A stretch of DNA of 64,000 nt from Prosapia bicincta. Lineage: Eukaryota; Arthropoda; Insecta; Hemiptera; Cercopidae. Of this stretch, positions 53,846-64,000 are shown in pieces (position 1 is the first letter of the stretch; each line of letters begins with the position of its first letter). Location of the stretch: contig JBAIZL010000001.1 in the NCBI GenBank assembly GCA_036971475.1, positions 135,974,192 to 136,038,191 of the forward strand, in the 5' to 3' direction. Under the pieces are notes generated by a model. It ran no database searches, was not told the origin of the DNA, and saw only the letters and a list, made by a program, of their open reading frames with translations. The position numbers and the translations under genes were made by a program.

Positions 53846-54085
53846 TGATTGGCTTGAAGCCTATGTGGTTGTAATTTCTCTCTTGATATAACCATAATTG
53901 GTTTGAGATTTATGTTGTTGTAGTTTCTTTCTTGATAAAGCCATGATTGGATTGAGGTGGTATGTAGTTGTAGTTTATCTCTTGATAAAGCCATGATTGG
54001 CTTGAGATTTATGTTGTTGTAGTTTCTTTCTTGATGAAGCCTTGACTGGCTTGAGGTTTTTTGTGGTTGTAAAATCATAATTGAT
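53846..54085. repeat. 49-bp minisatellite, short version
   Basis: About five units of the 40745-41860 array, more diverged from each other and without the 147-bp trimer. Confidence 0.9.
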
Positions 54086-54711
54086 TTAGGGTAATGTCGA
54101 TATAGATTCTTCGTCCATTGAAGAAAAATGGTATATAGATTTTATGGGATGCATTTCGGCTGTTGGATTAGGTTTGCAATATGGTTGTGAGGTTGTATAA
54201 GCAACACAAACTGTTATTGTCCATATGGTTCCACATCATTAGCGGCAAATCTATACATTTTAGAGTATTAGAATGTACACAAGGAAACCAAACAGCGAAC
54301 CATTTCGTGGATTATCTTTTGCATTTTCTCGGCAAAGATTCGTAACCAAATACAAAACTTAATGACATTGGCAAACAGCCACGGTACATATTGGGAACAG
54401 AATATGTAGAAATGATCCATCAATATCCGCAAACAGTAGCTTTATGGGAGGGATCTATTTGTTTTGCCTTCGTAATGGATACTGCTTCATGTCCTTTAGT
54501 GTAAAGGTTGATCGATTTTAGGCGCGTGTCTGAGCGTTCCTAATGCATGAGTTTGACCACTACTGTTTTGCAAGATTTGTTTGTTCATTGAAGCTCTTAC
54601 TATTTCGTCTACATTCTCATTCCTGTTCAATACTTCTATAAGAGTGTGTATGTGGCTCATAGATGTAGGACCAAGGGCCAACGTAACATAAATATTGGAA
54701 ACAAATAATAT
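54086..54711. repeat. F block, copy 3
   Basis: Leads through GATGTAGGACCAAGGGCC and AACGTAACATAAATATTGG into satellite array 2. This is the intact junction against which the insertion at 42414 can be compared. Confidence 0.85.
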
Positions 54712-57700
54712 TGTCAATAATAATAATATTACTAAACAAACGAAAATAACAAATATTTAAATATTTGTAGCAAAGGCTGTGGCTGTTTATTATAATTATG
54801 CTACTGCGCCCTGTATAGATTTTGTAATAATATAACTATTAATAATAACATTACGAAACAAACGACAATAACAAATATTTAAATATTTGTAGCAAAGGCT
54901 GTGGCTGTTTATTATAATTATGCTACTGCGCCCTGTATAGATTTTGTAATAATATAACTATTAATAATAACATTACTAAACAAACGACAATAACAAACAT
55001 TTAAATATTTGTAGCAAAGGCTGTGGCTGTTTATTATAATTATGCTACTGCGCCCTGTATAGATTTTGTAATAATATAACTATTAATAATAACATTACTA
55101 AACAAACGACAATAACAAATATTTAAATATTTGTAGCAAAGGCTGTTTCTGTTTATTATAATTATGCTACTGCGCCCTGTATAGATTTTGTAATAATATA
55201 ACTATTAATAATAACATTACTAAACAAACGACAATAACAAATATTTAAATATTTGTAGCAAAGGCTGTTTCTGTTTATTATAAATATGCTACTGCGCTCT
55301 GTATAGATTTTGTAATAATATAACTATTAATAATAACATTACTAAACAAACGACAATAACAAATATTTAAATATTTGTAGCAAAGGCTGTTTCTGTTTAT
55401 TATAATTATGCTACTGCGCCCTGTATAGATTTTGTAATAATATAACTATTAATAATAACATTACTAAACAAACGACAATAACAAATATTTAAATATTTGT
55501 AGCAAAGGCTGTTTCTGTTTATTATAAATATGCTACTGCGCTCTGTATAGATTTTGTAATAATATAACTATTAATAATAACATTACTAAACAAACGACAA
55601 TAACAAATATTTAAATATTTGTAGCAAAGGCTGTTTCTGTTTATTATAATTATGCTACTGCGCCCTGTATAGATTTTGTAATAATATAACTATTAATAAT
55701 AACATTACTAAACAAACGACAATAACAAACATTTAAATATTTGTAGCAAAGGCTGAGGCTGTTTATTATAATTATGCTACTGCGCCCTGTATAGATTTTG
55801 TAATAATATAACTATTAATAATAACATTACGAAACAAACGACAATAACAAATATTTAAATATTTGTAGCAAAGGCTGTGGCTGTTTATTATAATTATGCT
55901 ACTGCGCCCTGTATAGATTTTGTAATAATATAACTATTAATAATAACATTACTAAACAAACGACAATAACAAACATTTAAATATTTGTAGCAAAGGCTGT
56001 GGCTGTTTATTATAATTATGCTACTGCGCCCTGTATAGATTTTGTAATAATATAACTATTAATAATAACATTACTAAACAAACGACAATAACAAATATTT
56101 AAATATTTGTAGCAAAGGCTGTTTCTGTTTATTATAATTATGCTACTGCGCCCTGTATAGATTTTGTAATAATATAACTATTAATAATAACATTACTAAA
56201 CAAACGACAATAACAAATATTTAAATATTTGTAGCAAAGGCTGAGGCTGTTTATTATAATTATGCTACTGCGCCCTGTATAGATTTTGTAATAATATAAC
56301 TATTAATAATAACATTACTAAACAAACGACAATAACAAATATTTAAATATTTGTAGCAAAGGCTGAGGCTGTTTATTATAAATATGCTACTGCGCTCTGT
56401 ATAGATTTTGTAATAATATAACTATTAATAATAACATTACTAAACAAACGACAATAACAAACATTTAAATATTTGTAGCAAAGGCTGTGGCTGTTTATTA
56501 TAATTATGCTACTGCGCCCTGTATAGATTTTGTAATAATATAACTATTAATAATAACATTACTAAACAAACGACAATAACAAATATTTAAATATTTGTAG
56601 CAAAGGCTGTTTCTGTTTATTATAATTATGCTACTGCGCCCTGTATAGATTTTGTAATAATATAACTATTAATAATAACATTACTAAACAAACGACAATA
56701 ACAAATATTTAAATATTTGTAGCAAAGGCTGAGGCTGTTTATTATAATTATGCTACTGCGCCCTGTATAGATTTTGTAATAATATAACTATTAATAATAA
56801 CATTACTAAACAAACGACAATAACAAATATTTAAATATTTGTAGCAAAGGCTGAGGCTGTTTATTATAAATATGCTACTGCGCTCTGTATAGATTTTGTA
56901 ATAATATAACTATTAATAATAACATTACTAAACAAACGACAATAACAAACATTTAAATATTTGTAGCAAAGGCTGTGGCTGTTTATTATAATTATGCTAC
57001 TGCGCCCTGTATAGATTTTGTAATAATATAACTATTAATAATAACATTACTAAACAAACGACAATAACAAATATTTAAATATTTGTAGCAAAGGCTGTTT
57101 CTGTTTATTATAATTATGCTACTGCGCCCTGTATAGATTTTGTAATAATATAACTATTAATAATAACATTACTAAACAAACGACAATAACAAATATTTAA
57201 ATATTTGTAGCAAAGGCTGTTTCTGTTTATTATAATTATGCTACTGCGCCCTGTATAGATTTTGTAATAATATAACTATTAATAATAACATTACTAAACA
57301 AACGACAATAACAAATATTTAAATATTTGTAGCAAAGGCTGTTTCTGTTTATTATAATTATGCTACTGCGCCCTGTATAGATTTTGTAATAATATAACTA
57401 TTAATAATAACATTACTAAACAAACGACAATAACAAATATTTAAATATTTGTAGCAAAGGCTGTTTCTGTTTATTATAATTATGCTACTGCGCCCTGTAT
57501 AGATTTTGTAATAATATAACTATTAATAATAATATTACTAAACAAACGACAATAACAAATATTTAAATATTTGTAGCAAAGGCTGTTTCTGTTTATTATA
57601 ATTATGCTACTGCGCCCTGTATAGATTTTGTAATAATATAACTATTAATAATAACATTACTAAACAAACGACAATAACAAATATTTAAATATTTGTAGCA

Positions 57701-58002
57701 AAGGCTGTGGCTGTTTATTATAATTATGCTACTGCGCCCTGTATAGATTTTGTAATAATATAACTATTAATAATAACATTACTAAACAAACGACAATAAC
57801 AAATATTTAAATATTTGTAGCAAAGGCTGTTTCTGTTTATTATAATTATGCTACTGCGCCCTGTATAGATTTTGTAATAATTTAACTATTAATAATAACA
57901 TTACTAAACAAACGACAATAACAAATATTTAAATATTTGTAGCAAAGGCTGTGGCTGTTTATTATAATTATGCTACTGCGCCCTGTATAGATTTTGTAAT
58001 AA
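54712..58002. repeat. 122-bp satellite array 2 (26 full units)
   Basis: Units start at 54788, 54910 and so on every 122 bp to 57960. Its variants (CTGTTTCTG, CTGAGGCTG, AAATATGCTACTGCGCTCTG, ACAAACATTTAAAT) are mostly not those of array 1. Four-unit blocks repeat: units from 56374 to 56861 recur from 56862, and a near match precedes at 55886-56373. The last unit has the same edge structure as array 1. Confidence 0.97.
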
Positions 58003-59098
58003 TAAATATAGTAATATTAATTATTATCATACCAGTAATAGCTCTGTAGGTGCTAATTATTTTTACAAAACATATCGTAGTAAACGTGGGCAAACATGTA
58101 TATGTAGGCTGCAGACTCAGATTGAGATCTCGGCACTGAGTAGCCAATTTAATGTCAGGGAAACTGTAAACCGGTAACAAACTAAACAAAAAGATTAAAT
58201 ATACTGATTAAACTGTTAATCTACTACAATTGCCGGGTGAAAATGTGACTCTCTGAGTCACCGATTCACTTTGGAGTTGCATGAGACCAGGAATCTGTCG
58301 GAAAACAATGTCACAATTTTTCCAGAGCTCTGTTCTCTCTAAACTGGACAATATCGTCACCGGATTAAAACAAATGTTCCTGGAAAACACTTCTGAATAT
58401 ACTGAAACCCCTTTACATAGATGTTCTGGGGTGCTACACTCACGAATTATTGTGGAATTGTGCAAAAATAACTAACATCAGTGACTGATGTAGCTAGAAG
58501 ATTAATTAAAAGGATTCTTGTGCTATTCTCTGCTCCAACATCCTAAACGCCTCTGCCTATAATGTTTCGATATTAAGTAAATGTGAATAACGTTTATTTG
58601 TCATAAATGTTAGAAAAAATTATTTTGGATATAAAATTTAAAAACGAAATTTTCTATCACTAGTACCAAGAGATTTGCTTCATTGATGAGTAGTCGAACA
58701 CAGGGTTCCATTCTCTAATTTAATTTAATGGCCTAACATAACTTTCGCTAATATTATCTATGAAGAGACCTGTGGGCTGGAGGTAAACTGTGCACTGTTT
58801 GGCGAAGTTAATGCCGGAGGAATTCATTTCCTTTGTGGCAAGGCTTAACCGGCTGTTGAGTGTCTACACCCCAAACTTGTTTGCCACAGCACAGAGCGTG
58901 TTTACCTAATCATAGAATACAGTTTTGCGTCAAGCAGAGATCTGCTTTATTACCAAGTACGGAAAATATGAAGGTTAACAAAAAATTGCTTTAAGTGAAA
59001 AATAGAGTGAATTGTGAAAAAAACACTGTACAAATGTAAAATAAACATCTTACATGACTTAATATTATTTTGTGAAGTCCCTGTGCTGTATGTACGTC
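58003..59098. repeat. Right flank of satellite array 2, with 545-bp insert
   Basis: 58003-58075 and 58620-59098 match 3704-3770 and 3778-4246. The segment between them matches 14079-14600. Similarity to the macro-repeat stops after TGTATGTACGTCT, marking the right edge of the repeated region. Confidence 0.8.
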
Positions 59099-59244
59099 TA
59101 TATAACGTAGCAGAATTGTCTGGTTTCCCCACAAGTCGACTGGAATCGACATGTTTATGACTCAAGCGAGTTATTCCTATGACTAGACAGTATTTGTATA
59201 GTAGCTAAGCAATATTTCTGTTGCTTATGTAAGCTTATACAGAA

Positions 59245-59245
<1 letters not shown>

Positions 59246-59283
<38 letters not shown>
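59246..59283. repeat. (AT)n microsatellite
   Basis: About 18 AT dinucleotides just upstream of the transposase remnant. Confidence 0.95.
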
Positions 59284-59286
<3 letters not shown>

Positions 59287-59304
59287 AATTAAAAACATTC
59301 CAAC

Positions 59305-59927
59305 ACCAACATTCGTCTGTTACACAGAACTAAATCTATTGTATGGCGTGTAGTGTCATGTCGTGGAGTGATAGACCCTTATTTTTTTGATGATAGAGCT
59401 GGTTCTGCTGTCACTATGACGTCCAAACATTATGTCAAAATGCAAGATACGTTTTTGACTCAAAGCTCTATTCTCTTCCAAATATCACACCTGGTTTCGA
59501 CAAGATGGAGTCACCTTTCACACTCCCAGACTGTCTATTCCAGCAGTGAGACGTTTATTTGGCGATCGTATAATTTCAAGACATAGTAACATCACTTGGT
59601 CATTAGGCTCTCCAGACCTCTCAGTATTTGGATTTGTGGACAGGTTTTTAAAGAGGCATGCAAAGAGCATTGTGTATTAGAGCAGATTTACAAACCTGGT
59701 GTAGCTCAAACTTCATATTGAGCAAAACATCCTAGAGAACACATTGTGTCATGTCTACAAAATTTCTGAATGTGTTCAGTGAAATGGACAGCACTTAACT
59801 GGCGTAATTTTTAAAACATGATACCTAATATAATTTCAACTCTTTTCAAACATATTTTCAGTATTAAATAACGCCTGGTGAATTTCCTACATTTTTTCTA
59901 TTCCTGTTTTTTTTTGCACCACCCTGT
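59305..59927 (+). pseudogene. Decayed Tc1/mariner-type (DDE_3-like) transposase remnant
   Basis: One frame (from about 59305, open from 59353) reads VIDPYFFDDRAGSAVTM, like the PYFFE-AVTV region of insect DDE transposases. After a frameshift near 59492 a second frame has WFRQDGVTFHT, FGDRIISRHSNITW and SPDLSVFGF. The Asp of QDG and that of SPDLS are the expected catalytic positions. This frame stops at TAG 59678. Matches to the C-terminal part continue in other frames, and the element appears to end at CACCACCCTGTA (about 59927). The N-terminal DNA-binding half and the left end are missing. It is not functional. Confidence 0.85.
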
Positions 59928-60131
59928 AATATTTATTATCTTTTTCAAGTGTTAGAAAACAGAAAAAAGTCAATGATACCAAAAGTATTTCTGGTTATTA
60001 ATTTTATTTATAATCTTTATAATAAGATTCACCGAACGTAATGGACTACATAATTCAACAATAAAAATTTTAGTTACAAAATTACTCACAAAATATTATA
60101 CAATTATATTTGACTTTTATAACATACTTAC

Positions 60132-60373
60132 CTATAAATTCCCTGTTCCACATTTACATAGGTGAACTGTTTCATACCATATTGATAATCATTATATAGG
60201 TTTTCCTTTTTGAGAATACTTAATTTATCGTCATCTATATAAAACTCATTGCTTGATATAATTTCTTTGGTATCACCAGGCAAGTAGCTATCTTGTTCAT
60301 CTTCATTTTCATTTTTTATTAACTCAAAACTAACTTCTTCCTTTTTTATTTCTATATTTTCCTCATCTTCATT
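60132..60373 (-). CDS. Candidate internal coding exon with consensus 5' splice site
   Basis: Read on the minus strand, 80 codons are open from after TAA (60376-60374) to CAGGGAATTTATAG, which is followed by GTAAGTATG, a near-perfect donor. The peptide is acidic and charged (ENIEIKKEEVSFELIKNENE, DSYLPGDTKEIISSNEF, NDYQYGMKQFTYVNVEQGIY). Such Lys-Glu-Glu linkers are common in insect zinc-finger and other nuclear proteins, but no domain is present. There is no initiating ATG near its start and no good pyrimidine tract upstream. It is thus either an exon with an unseen acceptor or the 3' part of a lost one. Its partners would lie in intron-scale distance on either side; I see none in the window. 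Confidence 0.45.
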
Positions 60374-60379
60374 TTACAG

Positions 60380-61840
60380 CACTTGGAGCCCTTTAATAGT
60401 TATGGTTTTTTATTACATTTCTGATTTTTATTGTTGTATTTCTCTTGTTATAGTTCTAGATATCTATATTGACAGCTGACGTCATACCTCGTATATACGA
60501 CCTCCTTATCTGAAACCACTAGGTTTGTGATTAGGACTCTCTAGTGGCATTCATGGTGACAAAGCAATATCTTGTCTCTTAGTGCTTGGAATGTTATGTA
60601 CTAAACAATAGTTGTATTTTTATTGAAAAACTTACGTCATGTGAATTGTGTTGACGCAATCCTGTTTCGAGTGCTGTATTAATATTGTAGAACCTATGGG
60701 TGAGCGCGTCACAAGACACAAGCAGGGGCAGCATCGTCAGCGCTTAGGGCAGTTTCGAAACGAAATCAAACACTTTGATCCAGGTGCGGGACGATTTATC
60801 TAATACTGACATTTCCTGCCCCGTCAAAAAACAGATGTGTAACGCGAAACCTGTAAGTAATAGCAGCATCACCAGACACAGCGACTTGGCCCTGGGAGAT
60901 CCACTGTATCAGGTTTTAAGCCTCTCCATCATGGCATCCACTTTGTTAATTTTGTTGACAAAAATTAAAAACCTTTCCTTGTAAGAAACTGAATTATCAG
61001 CGACAACCAAGTGTTTATAGCGAAGAAAATAGACAGGGCGTGATATTATCTGCTTAGTTTTGTATTTCAGACGGGCAATGTTATTTGAAAGATATAAAGC
61101 TGTAGAACACAGAGTGTGCAAATCGCGTCAACTTAGCAACCGGTACTTCCGTTAGATACTAGCCGTGTCGAAAACATTATTCAACGGATGCAAACAAAAC
61201 ATCATGTTTTGTAGTAGAGCATATACAACTTCGTTGTAGAACATTGTTGCCGGAAAGTACTCTACGCTCAACATTGCGGTCCGAAAGTGTTGTGCGGACA
61301 GTTTAAACGTGCAAGGATTTTACATTCCGTTATTACAATCATAGATAATTCAAATGCTTTTAACTTTATTAAATTTATGAAAATTCATTTCTAAAAATAC
61401 AATGGTTCCTATTTGTATATTAATATTTTCTGATTTTATGGTCAAACAATCAACAATATACATAATCAACTAATCCATTAGTACATAAAATATTCTTGTC
61501 TAAATTGACGCCTTCGATTATCCACGGTCAATATATGACTGTTTGTTAATGTGCTTTTTGTTTGATTTGACAAGATGGTGAACAAATGTGCAAGTCCTTC
61601 TCCTATCGGCTTGTGCCTTATTGCGTCAATTGAACAGTCTTACGTAAACACTACATGACAGATTTTATCATTCTGTTTCTAATTTTCATCAACTGTTTTG
61701 TTATTTTTACGAGTGAAATATAGAAAAAAAAGGTTTCTTCGTATATTTTTGCTTTGAACTTATGTAAAAGATAAAACTAAACAGACAAAAGCTGCACTAC
61801 AATTAATACATTTTTCTTTATTTTATAATTTATTTAACAG
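60380..61840. other. Unique interval, no gene established
   Basis: 60460-61300 is the least AT-rich part of the right end and holds TGACGTCA-like sequence near 60477 and several CpG-containing words. Two short frames overlap head to tail (60775-60984 plus; 60909-61121 minus). Neither is recognised. It could be a promoter region but I see no TATA box or transcript evidence. Confidence 0.3.
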
Positions 61841-62165
61841 AGAAAGAAAGGAAGAAAGTGAGGAAAAATATGGAAGAGAAAGAGATAAAGAAAAAGGCGA
61901 GGAATATAAAATGAGAGAGAGAGAGAAGGTGAGAAAAAGGACAAGAAGGAGAAAGGTAAAAAGGGAGAGAGAGCGGAAAAGAAGGGGGGTGTGGGAAGAC
62001 GGAGAATTAATAGGGTAAAAGATATGAAATATAGAGAGAAAGAGAAATAAGGTGGGATTGGGTTAGATTAAGAGATATAGTAAGAGGTAGAGAGAGGGAC
62101 AGGCGAAGTGAGAAGTGAAAGAAAGAAGAGGGAAGAAGGAAGAGAGAGAGAGAGTAAAGGAGGAA
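61841..62165. repeat. Purine-rich (GA-rich) tract
   Basis: About 325 bp in which nearly every base is A or G on the plus strand (words GAGAAAG, GGAAGAA, AGAGAGAG), with few interruptions. It is capable of triplex (H-DNA) formation. Confidence 0.9.
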
Positions 62166-63594
62166 TAGAGGGAAGGACTAAATGAGTTTAGTTGCTGCGG
62201 CTTGGCTTGATAAAAGTTGTAAGGAAAATATATTTTGTAGAAAGCCAAATGTAGGTTCGATTGGTGGACATAGAATGACGTCAGTCAAGCTACTTTTAAT
62301 ATGAAATGACAAAATGCCTATATAAAGCATTTTGTTAGTATAATTTGTACTTTTATACTACACCACACACCACGCGAAGTGGAAAATAACGGAATCCATG
62401 GTATTCCAATACTGTAATAGTTTGTTAAAATTAGAGTGTTTATATCGAATCCAACAGCTACCAGCATCAGGAAAACCGTTATCTGGCGATGTATAAAGTT
62501 TCAAGATGTAACACGAAAAAACTTTTCAATTCGTCTCTGACGAACAAATCATGGAAAATGTTGGTAGAAGGGAAATATGACTTCATAACACGAACATTCT
62601 CTATAAACTTGACATTTGTTTATAAAACAGATCAGATGTTTTACTAAATTACAACAAAGCTAAAACTTATTGTATTAGGATAGTCTACATAAAAAAGGTT
62701 ATTGACAAATTGATTTATATCTTAATATACGTTATTGGCTACAAGATGGCTTCCATATTTAACCTCATGCATAAATAGTTTGCTCCTGCTTGGAAAACTA
62801 ATTTATTTCAAAGCAAAAACTCATCATTGCTGAATGTTTTGTGGGATTAATGTGATTTAGTATTTTATAGGGAATTACAGTACAATGATACATTTTTTAA
62901 TTTTTTTTATACCGATAGCCTTAACGTTACGCCTGTTTTAGGGGTGAAGATAAATGTATATTTTTCCCATAAATAGGCCGTTTTATTATTTTTCATGTTT
63001 GATAAGGGCTTCCATATAAATATGTTTTGCAATATTGGTACTTGCAAAGTCACAACCCTGGCAGATTTTCCCGAATTACAAGATCGCGTTGTCTTGTGTG
63101 TTTGCAACAAATGTTATAAAACAGACGCCAATGCACGCTCTTTGAAGCAGAGTCTGTCTCAATGCTAAACCCTGTCCACAAAGCATTCACTAATCACATC
63201 CAGTCATTAACCTTGCTCTGGGCGCCACTGTATTGCACCTAATTAATGGTGAAATGATAATTTGTCATATTAACTTGCAATTTGCCCGTCTGTGTAATCA
63301 TACCATCTAATCGATACTCTTGCGCCGTGTTACACAATTAAGCTTTAGTGGCCTTAGTATCTTCTTTACTAGACTTGGACACTAACTCGCAAACCTCCAG
63401 AACAGTTTAAGTATCGATTTTTTAGAATAGGAAATAGAATATTCAATGTGCTTATTACTTTGCTCTCAAAGAGACATTTTAAAAAATTAATTACAGTATA
63501 CGGAGAACATCTAGCACACAAGTATGCAGTATATTGAAACTCTAAACTTAGATTCTTTTAATAGTTGAATACTGATCGATCTTAAATAATAAAC
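62166..63594. other. Unique AT-rich interval, nothing recognised
   Basis: No open frame above 70 codons, no splice-bounded segment and no RNA gene seen. Confidence 0.4.
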
Positions 63595-63770
63595 CATAGT
63601 TAATAAATTATTTTCTCATATGCGTTTCAGTGGCAATGTTATCATCAGAGAGTATAAATGCAACAATTATGAAATACTGTTTTTGTGTTTATAATTTATG
63701 TAACTATACTCATTGATGATGACGAAGATATAAATGAAACGTGTATGAGAAAAAAATATTAAATTTGGTT
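63595..63770. repeat. Diverged foldback element, ACGCGT family
   Basis: Inverted arms TTTTCTCATATGCGTTTCAG (63610) and ATGAAACGTGTATGAGAAAA (63736) resemble those at 20921-21132. On the minus strand the left arm keeps CTGATGA and GAAACGCAT, but helix II has decayed; the right arm lacks the core. A further GAAACGCGTC motif stands alone at 63906. Confidence 0.65.
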
Positions 63771-64000
63771 GTTGTAATCACCTTGATTCCACCGATTAAA
63801 TCGTAAGTAATTATTTTAAGAACTAAGTGAAAACTTAACTTACTATATTGACTCGTTTCTAATAACGAGTTCCGGGTTGGACTTGGTGAATAAAACTACG
63901 GGTTCGAAACGCGTCAGCATAATTTGCTAATAGTTTTAACTTCTTTAAATAATTACTTATTATAAATTATGGATTACAATTTGAAATTAGTTTTGATTTA

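Noticed and set aside
62063..62248. Ser/Phe/Leu-rich minus-strand frame
   Set aside because: It is the translation of the purine-rich tract.

Overview
This is non-coding, strongly AT-rich eukaryotic DNA. It holds nested satellites, minisatellites, dinucleotide arrays, foldback elements, hammerhead-ribozyme-like motifs and a decayed Tc1/mariner-type transposase, and no intact conventional gene. The transposase remnant resembles a DDE family common in insects, so an arthropod genome is most likely. A hemipteran is my guess from general familiarity with such repeats; it is not proven by the sequence.

Layout. Positions 1-3703 are a satellite of 122-bp units (30 copies), and 54712-58002 is a second array of the same unit (26 copies). 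Both are followed by the same right flank (3704-4246; 58003-58075 plus 58620-59098). Between the arrays lies a macro-repeat present about three times in tandem. Its body (blocks A 4263-13008, C 32990-38065, D 43050-50478) is followed by an E block (26398-32229, 38066-41870, 50480-54110) and a short F block (32230-32760, 41871-42413, 54111-54711). The F block is where the satellite begins. Copy 1 is split by about 13 kb (13009-26397) that carries a further partial body copy (B: 14870-15890 and 17345-22400). The copies differ by internal insertions and deletions and by the size of embedded minisatellites (25, 28 and 49 bp units), CACCC/ACTCA-rich tracts and CA/TA/GT arrays. Positions 59099-64000 are outside the macro-repeat.

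Possible coding traces are few. They are a GC-rich, 5'-truncated Arg-rich coding segment with its own stop and 3' tail (42414-42985); a stop-free minus-strand segment ending in a consensus splice donor (60132-60373); a 39-bp segment with good splice sites (28442-28480); a small signal-peptide-like frame kept in three macro-repeat copies (5513, 15038 and 44193); and a frameshifted transposase (59305-59927).

The most interesting signal is a set of hammerhead-like motifs in three sequence-unrelated repeat families. All share CTGANGA, one extra base, a 6-bp helix II with a 3-base loop, GAA, a self-complementary helix III (ATGTACAT, ACGCGT or ACTAGT), the cleavage base, and a short helix I. This architecture is that of the small hammerhead ribozymes described for Penelope-like retroelements. 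Second is a 529-bp element with perfect 16-bp terminal inverted repeats (29917-30445) bounded by two 58-bp direct repeats, with an apparent empty site in a sister copy of the macro-repeat.
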